Source: Phragmites australis (taxonomy: Eukaryota; Streptophyta; Magnoliopsida; Poales; Poaceae). Taken from it: a DNA stretch of 64,000 bases. A model generated the notes under the pieces. That model made no database searches. It saw only the letters and a list, made by a program, of their open reading frames with translations, and was not told where the DNA came from. The stretch lies in NCBI RefSeq assembly GCF_958298935.1, contig NC_084933.1:11143001-11207000 (forward strand), given 5' to 3'. Made by a program: the position numbers and the translations under genes. How positions within the stretch are numbered: the first letter of the stretch is position 1; each line of letters starts with the position of its first letter. This document shows, piece by piece, positions 59,033 through 64,000 of this stretch.

Positions 59033-62000
59033 TCATCCCATGTCCAAAGATGCACCAGAAATTGCTTTCCGTGCAAGCCCCTTTATAAAGGGGTCTGCTC
59101 GATTTTTCTTAGTGCGAATATAATTCACAGCAATTACTCCAAATTTTTTCAACTTTTTAACAGATTTAAGCCTTCGCTTTACATGTCTCCGGGACTTCAT
59201 GTTATCCTTAGTACTCATAACCTTAGACAACACTGTTTGGTTATCGTAGTATATTAGGATCACCGGTATTGGTTTTTCAGCCAATGGTAAGTCCATGAGT
59301 AGCTCTCTAAGCCACTCAGCCTCAGCAGTGGTAGTGTCTAGTGCTACAAGTTTAGCTTCAATGGTTGACCACATCAAAATAGTTTATTTACAAGACCTCC
59401 ACGAAACTGCGGCACCAACCAAAGTAAACACATAGCCACTTGTGGCTTTGATCCCATCCGCATCAGAGATCCAATTAGAATAACTATATCCTTCAAGCAT
59501 AGAAGGAAAACCAACATAGTAAATTCCATACGAGGTTGTGCCTCTCAAATAGCGCAACACTCTCTCAAGTGCCATCCAATGATCATCTCCTGGGTTAGAT
59601 GCGAACCGACTTAATTTGCTCACAATAAAAGAAATGTTGGGTTGTGTGGCACCAGCAGGATACATATGGGACCCAATTGTTTATGAATATCTCAATTGAT
59701 CTTTCCTTGTGCCTGGATTTTTCCTAAGATTTATACTAGCATCGTAATGTGTAGGAGAAATCTTGATGTTCTCAAAGCCAAACCAACTCAACAATTTTTC
59801 AGCATAATGAAATTGATTTAAACCAATTCCATCCACATTTTTTATCAACTTGATATTCAGAATAACATATGCCTCTCCTAGATCCTTCATATCAAAGCAT
59901 CGAGATAAGAAAGATTTGACCTCGTCAAAAATGGCTGTGCTAATATCAAATATAAGTATGTTGTCAACATACAAGCACAAGATGACTCCTTGACCCCCAC
60001 CATAACGATAGTATACACACCTGTCCACCTCGTTTGCAACAAAACCAGCAAATGTTAAGGTTTTATCATATTTTTCATGCCATTGCTTAGGTGCTTGCTT
60101 CAGGCCATACAAGGATTTTAATAATTTGCACACTTTATTTTCCTACCAATTAATCACAAAACCATCTGGTTGCTCCATATAGATTTCTTCCTCTTACTCT
60201 CCATTGAGGAAACTGTCTTTAAATCCATTTGATGAATGTGTAGATCATAGGAAGCAGGTAACGCAATGAGCACCCTCATGGTGGTCAGTCTGGTGACAGG
60301 TGAGAAAGTGTCAAAATAATCTTCCCCCTTCTTTTGGGTAAAACCCTTTGCCACAAGTCTTGCTTTATATTTCTCAATTGTTCCATGAGACCTCATATTT
60401 CTTCTTGAAAATCCACTTACATCCAATGGGTTTACACCCATAAGGACAATCAGGTGGTCTCCCAAGTCTCATTTGCCATGATGGAGTCCATCTCACCATG
60501 GACTGCCTCTTTCCAATACTTATCATCGGGTAATGCATAAGCCTCAGAAAGGATTTTTGGCACATCATCCACGAGGTATACAATAAAGTCGTCACCGAAG
60601 GTTTTCCCAACTCTTTGTCTCTTGCTTCTGCATGGAGCATCTGTGACTAGATTGTTATCCTCCTCAAAAACCTCTCGTATATGTGTATTTTCAATTGGTT
60701 TAGAGGGAGGAGTCAAGATTATTATTGTTCTCAGATTGGTTGTTCATAGTTTCTGAAGTGCTACCCGCTGGTCTCATAAGAAAGATATCCTCAAAGAAAG
60801 AACCATCCTTGGACTCCATTATTGTATTAACAATAATCTCAGGAGTTTTAGATTTTACAATTAAGAATCTATAAGCAGGACTGCTCTGAGCATATCCTAG
60901 GAAAATGCAATCATCTATTTTCGGTGCGAGTTTCCTCTGTTTTTGCTCTGGTATGTTGACTTTCACCAAGCATCCCCACATTCACAGAAAACTAACATTG
61001 GATTTTCTTCCCCTCCATCCCTCATATGAAGTACTCTCACATCTTTTGGTGATTACTCTATTGAGGATGAAGTTTGTAGTCAAGATTGCTTTCCCCCACC
61101 ACATCTTAGGCATATCAGCACTCTCCAACATGGCATTCACCAAATCTGTTAGTGTATGGTTTTTCCTCTCAGCTATCCCATTTGATTGAGGTAAGTAAGG
61201 TGGTGTAAATTCATGGATAATCCCATGTTTAGAATAGAAATTAGAAAAGTCATTAGAGGTATACTCTCCTCCTTGATCATCTCTAAGTCTTCTAATTTTC
61301 TTCTTTAACTGGTTCTCAACCTCTGCCTTATATATTTTAAAGTAGCTAAATGCTCCATCCTTAGATTTTAACAAACGCACATAACAATATCGTGTTGCAT
61401 CATCAAGAAAAGTAAGAAAATATATTTTTCCTCCTTTAGTCAAAACTCCATTCATCTTGCACAAATCACAATGAATCAGATCTAAAGGTGTCAATCTTTT
61501 CTCTATCTCTATCCCCTTGAAAGGTTTTCAAAGTTGTTTTGCTTGCACACAAGATTGGCACTTAAATTTTTTTTTTTGACTATTTCACATTTTGGAATTA
61601 ACTCTAACCTAGATATTCTAGCAACAGTATAAAAACCAATATGACTAAACCGCGACTGCCATATATTGGCCGCACTATCCCAAATTTAGACATTACAAAT
61701 TTATTTGACTCAAACACTAGCTTAAAACCACTCCTACACAGGAGAGAACCGCTGATCAGGTTCTTGTTTATTGCAGATGTGCGTTGGACATTCTTCAAGT
61801 GGATGGTTTTTCCTGAAGTAAGCTTCAGATCCGCCGTACCAACACCAAGAATAGAAGCACGCGACCCATTTCCCATCAGGACGGAGGAATCCCCAATAGC
61901 CTACTAAGAAGTAAACAAGAAAACATCAGAACATATGTGAACATTAGCACCAGTTTTAACCCACCAATTGATAGACTAAAATGCATAACAAACAACAAGA

Positions 62001-62833
62001 GAATTACTGTACCCTCTTGAAGTCGAGGCCTTGCCTATGGTCACATTAGCAAACTTCTTATTAAGATCGTTGTTCCTGTCCTTGCGGTCATGACAGTCCT
62101 TAGCCATATGCCCGGGCTTACTACACACGTAACATGTGATGTTCTTCAAGTCATTTTCTCTATTTTCTTCTTCTTAAAGCTAGTTGTCATGTTCACTTTG
62201 GGACTCTTGTCCTTGTTATATGTCTTCTTTTGAACGACGTTTGCATTGTTCTGGTTATTCTATTTTGGTGCATCTTTAGCGGCTTTTCCGTTGACATCAA
62301 AGGGCAGCAATGAGGTTTTCAACAACAATCTCTTCCCTCATGTGCTTTAGACTTGTTGCAAAATCCCGCCATACTGCAGGCAGTTTAGCAACAATTGTTG
62401 CAGCCACAAACTTAGGAGGCAGCACACAACCCAAGTGTGAGATCTTGCCAACTAGGAGCTGCAGATCATTTGCTTGTAAAACAATAGACCTTGCATCATC
62501 CATGCAAAAATAAAAGTTTTTCTTGCATGTGTACTACCAGTGACTTGCTTCAGCCTCTGCATACTTATGCTCCAAGGCATCCCACTACTTTGTAGCCGAC
62601 GTGAAATTTATGTACATGTCGTACAATTGATCTGCTAGTATGGTGAGAAGGTAGCCTAGTACGGTGTTATTCGCACTCTCATACTGTGCATCATCTTCAA
62701 CCATAAGCAGGAACATAGGGTGGATCACCCACCACAATCCAAAAGACATGAGCCAAAATTTGGCCCGTGTCTTCCACCTATGAAAGTTCTTAGCAAAAAA
62801 CCTCTCAGGTTTTATGGCATCAAATGCACCAGC
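59033..62833 (-). pseudogene. Copia gag-pol polyprotein, minus strand, inactivated
   Basis: Gag starts MAGAFDAIKPERFFAKNFHR at 62833 (a UBN2-type gag). An intact CCHC knuckle, CYVCSKPGHMAKDC, lies at 62134-62093. In the protease site DTGA is KTGA (WWVKTGANVHIC) near 61970-61920. Integrase is at 61494-60982 (HCDLCKMNG, FLDDATRYCYV, DDQGGEYTSN, PQSNGIAERKNHTL). RT is at about 60465-59681 with YVDNILIF in place of YVDD. RNase H is at 59665-59033. Stops and frameshifts separate the blocks. The changed protease and RT residues mean it could not transpose without a helper. Confidence 0.9.
62093..62134 (-). other. Intact CCHC zinc knuckle of the copia gag
   Basis: Fourteen codons read CYVCSKPGHMAKDC, matching CX2CX4HX4C exactly. 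Nucleocapsid knuckles bind the element's RNA. Confidence 0.9.
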
Positions 62834-62875
62834 CATTGCAAGTTTACAAAATAAGTCGCAATCAGGTTTTTGGAA

Positions 62876-63828
62876 TGTTGAAAATATGAGACAAATATTA
62901 AGTCTAGATTTTATTAAGAGAAAAACTACACAGGATAAACATGATGCAAACACTAGAACTAGCATGTCTATCATGCACTTCGGATCGAAAAAGATATTTC
63001 TCATAATTAAAAGTTGTGCGCACAACTTACTTGTTGGGTTGATGAACACGAGCTTCCGCGAGGACAATCTGGTCGGTGTCGTGAAAGCAGCTCCTCGTAC
63101 GTAGTCGATGTCGAGGAAGTAGATGTTGACGAAGCATATCAGGATGAAGATGTGGTCAATGGAGAACACACTGAGCAGTTGCACGAAGACACTGCCCAAA
63201 AACCTGATTGCCACCCTGTGCAGGTCTCTACACGGCACTGGTTTTGGAGATCCCGCTCTCCTCTTCCTCGGTGCACGCTGAGAGAAGAGGACGACAAGGT
63301 TGCGGTGAGAGAGAGGAGGATTGGGGACATTGAGAGACAAAAACAATTAGAGCCCCCACCAAGACGTCTCCTAGATTTTTATAGTCATAAAATGCCAGTT
63401 TCGATTTGTTGTAAATGGCAATTAACGCCCATCAAATCGGGCTTTTTAATCAATTTAAATCGCCAGCAGAAACTGTCTTATTTATCTCTGATTTCAAATG
63501 GTTGATTAATCACATTAAAATAGAATCATCGTAATAAAAGGAAAAATAATATTGCATGATTGGATGTCAAATTTACACATACGCGTCGTGCTTGTCGCAA
63601 GTTACAAGTGTTGTGATTTCACGCGAAAAATGTGCGAAATGCGCGCGCATGGGCGTGTGTCTATAGCCAAAGTACCTCTCTTTCTCTCTCCCATGTGCTT
63701 CCATTTTAGACAAAGGAGAAAACTAACTATTTAAGCATATCCAACTCTCCTTGGACTAGCAATATGGGACTAAAGTGTGCATGCTTCAAAATTTCAGAAT
63801 TGAGCCATAAATGGATCAAATACCAATA
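62876..63828 (-). repeat. 5' LTR of the copia element, without CACTA
   Basis: 953 bp. It aligns with 54618-54935 plus 57799-58455. It differs from the 3' LTR by many substitutions, so the insertion is not recent. Around 63185 it shows the unoccupied form of the CACTA target (GAAGACACTGCCCAAAA). Confidence 0.88.
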
Positions 63829-63833
63829 GGTTG

Positions 63834-64000
63834 GCCACTGGCCGGCGATGGAAGTGCGCAACGACATCGACATGGACGGATGGTTGCATGGATCAGGGGT
63901 GGTTCCAGGGGGAGGGGGCTCAAGCCTTCCCTTCAATTTTTTGGTATTAAAGAGAAAGAAGAAGAGGAAAAATAAGAGAGAGCCTCTACTTGGAGGTTTG
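63834..64000. other. Flank right of the copia element
   Basis: Short GC-rich then purine-rich stretch, cut by the window edge. No gene seen. Confidence 0.4.

Larger units (their letters stand above)
54618..63828 (-). mobile_element. Ty1/copia retrotransposon with target duplication GGTTG
   Basis: 5' LTR 63828-62876, gag to RNase H 62833-59033, and 3' LTR 58455-54618 all read on the minus strand. GGTTG flanks both ends (54613-54617 and 63829-63833). LTR ends are TGTTGGAATTT and TTTTCAACA (the 5' LTR outer end is TATTGG). The polypurine tract GGTGGGGGAT lies next to the 3' LTR at 58456-58465. The 3' LTR is enlarged by a CACTA insertion (54936-57798) that the 5' LTR lacks, so the CACTA came after this element. 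Confidence 0.9.

Noticed and set aside
62585..63346. Open frame of 253 codons on the minus strand
   Set aside because: It joins LTR sequence to the start of gag. Only the part below 62833 is gag; the rest is untranslated LTR.

Overview
This 64 kb window is nuclear DNA of a flowering plant, almost certainly a grass. The evidence is one spliced phototropin-2 gene with a GC-rich first exon, set among Ty1/copia, Ty3/gypsy, CACTA and Mutator-type elements typical of large cereal genomes. No species can be named from the sequence alone. There are no operons, CRISPR arrays or recognisable tRNA/rRNA genes.

The only gene that reads intact is PHOT2 on the minus strand, 34460 down to 9195. I could place 21 coding exons, all with GT/AG borders and consistent phase. 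They sum to 2703 nt, which is 900 codons plus a stop. The product has LOV1, LOV2 and an AGC-VIII Ser/Thr kinase domain, so it is a blue-light receptor kinase. Intron 5 is about 16 kb (16782-32840). It splits the Arg codon directly after the photoactive Cys of LOV2. The intron holds an antisense, decayed SIRE/Opie-type copia element (about 18561-32804), whose 3' LTR is itself split by a 3.4 kb solo LTR (29027-32427, target duplication CAATC).

Left of PHOT2 (1-9194): a copia integrase fragment fused to a decayed gypsy element (gag, protease, RT, LTR with a minisatellite), a broken GRF-type zinc-finger gene, and a decayed DNA-transposon-like block.

Right of PHOT2 (35.4-48 kb): a (CT)n tract, a rearranged gypsy gag/protease remnant, a second solo LTR (41221-44212, target duplication GTGAT) inserted at an exon border of a dead multi-exon gene, and a 1.1 kb Pack-MULE-like element (46908-48010, 9-bp target duplication) carrying an EF-hand calmodulin-like gene fragment.

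Right end (48.9-64 kb): a minus-strand copia element (54618-63828, target duplication GGTTG). Its 3' LTR carries a CACTA transposon with a TATA box and a spliced passenger gene of unknown function. The flank, the LTR with its CACTA and the polypurine end are duplicated in tandem with a period near 4766 bp. The left 1.2 kb of the two copies is almost identical while the rest differs by several percent, so the copies have a mosaic history.

The genes do not form a pathway. The window is one light-receptor gene that has kept its reading frame inside nested repeats, plus several gene fragments carried by transposons.
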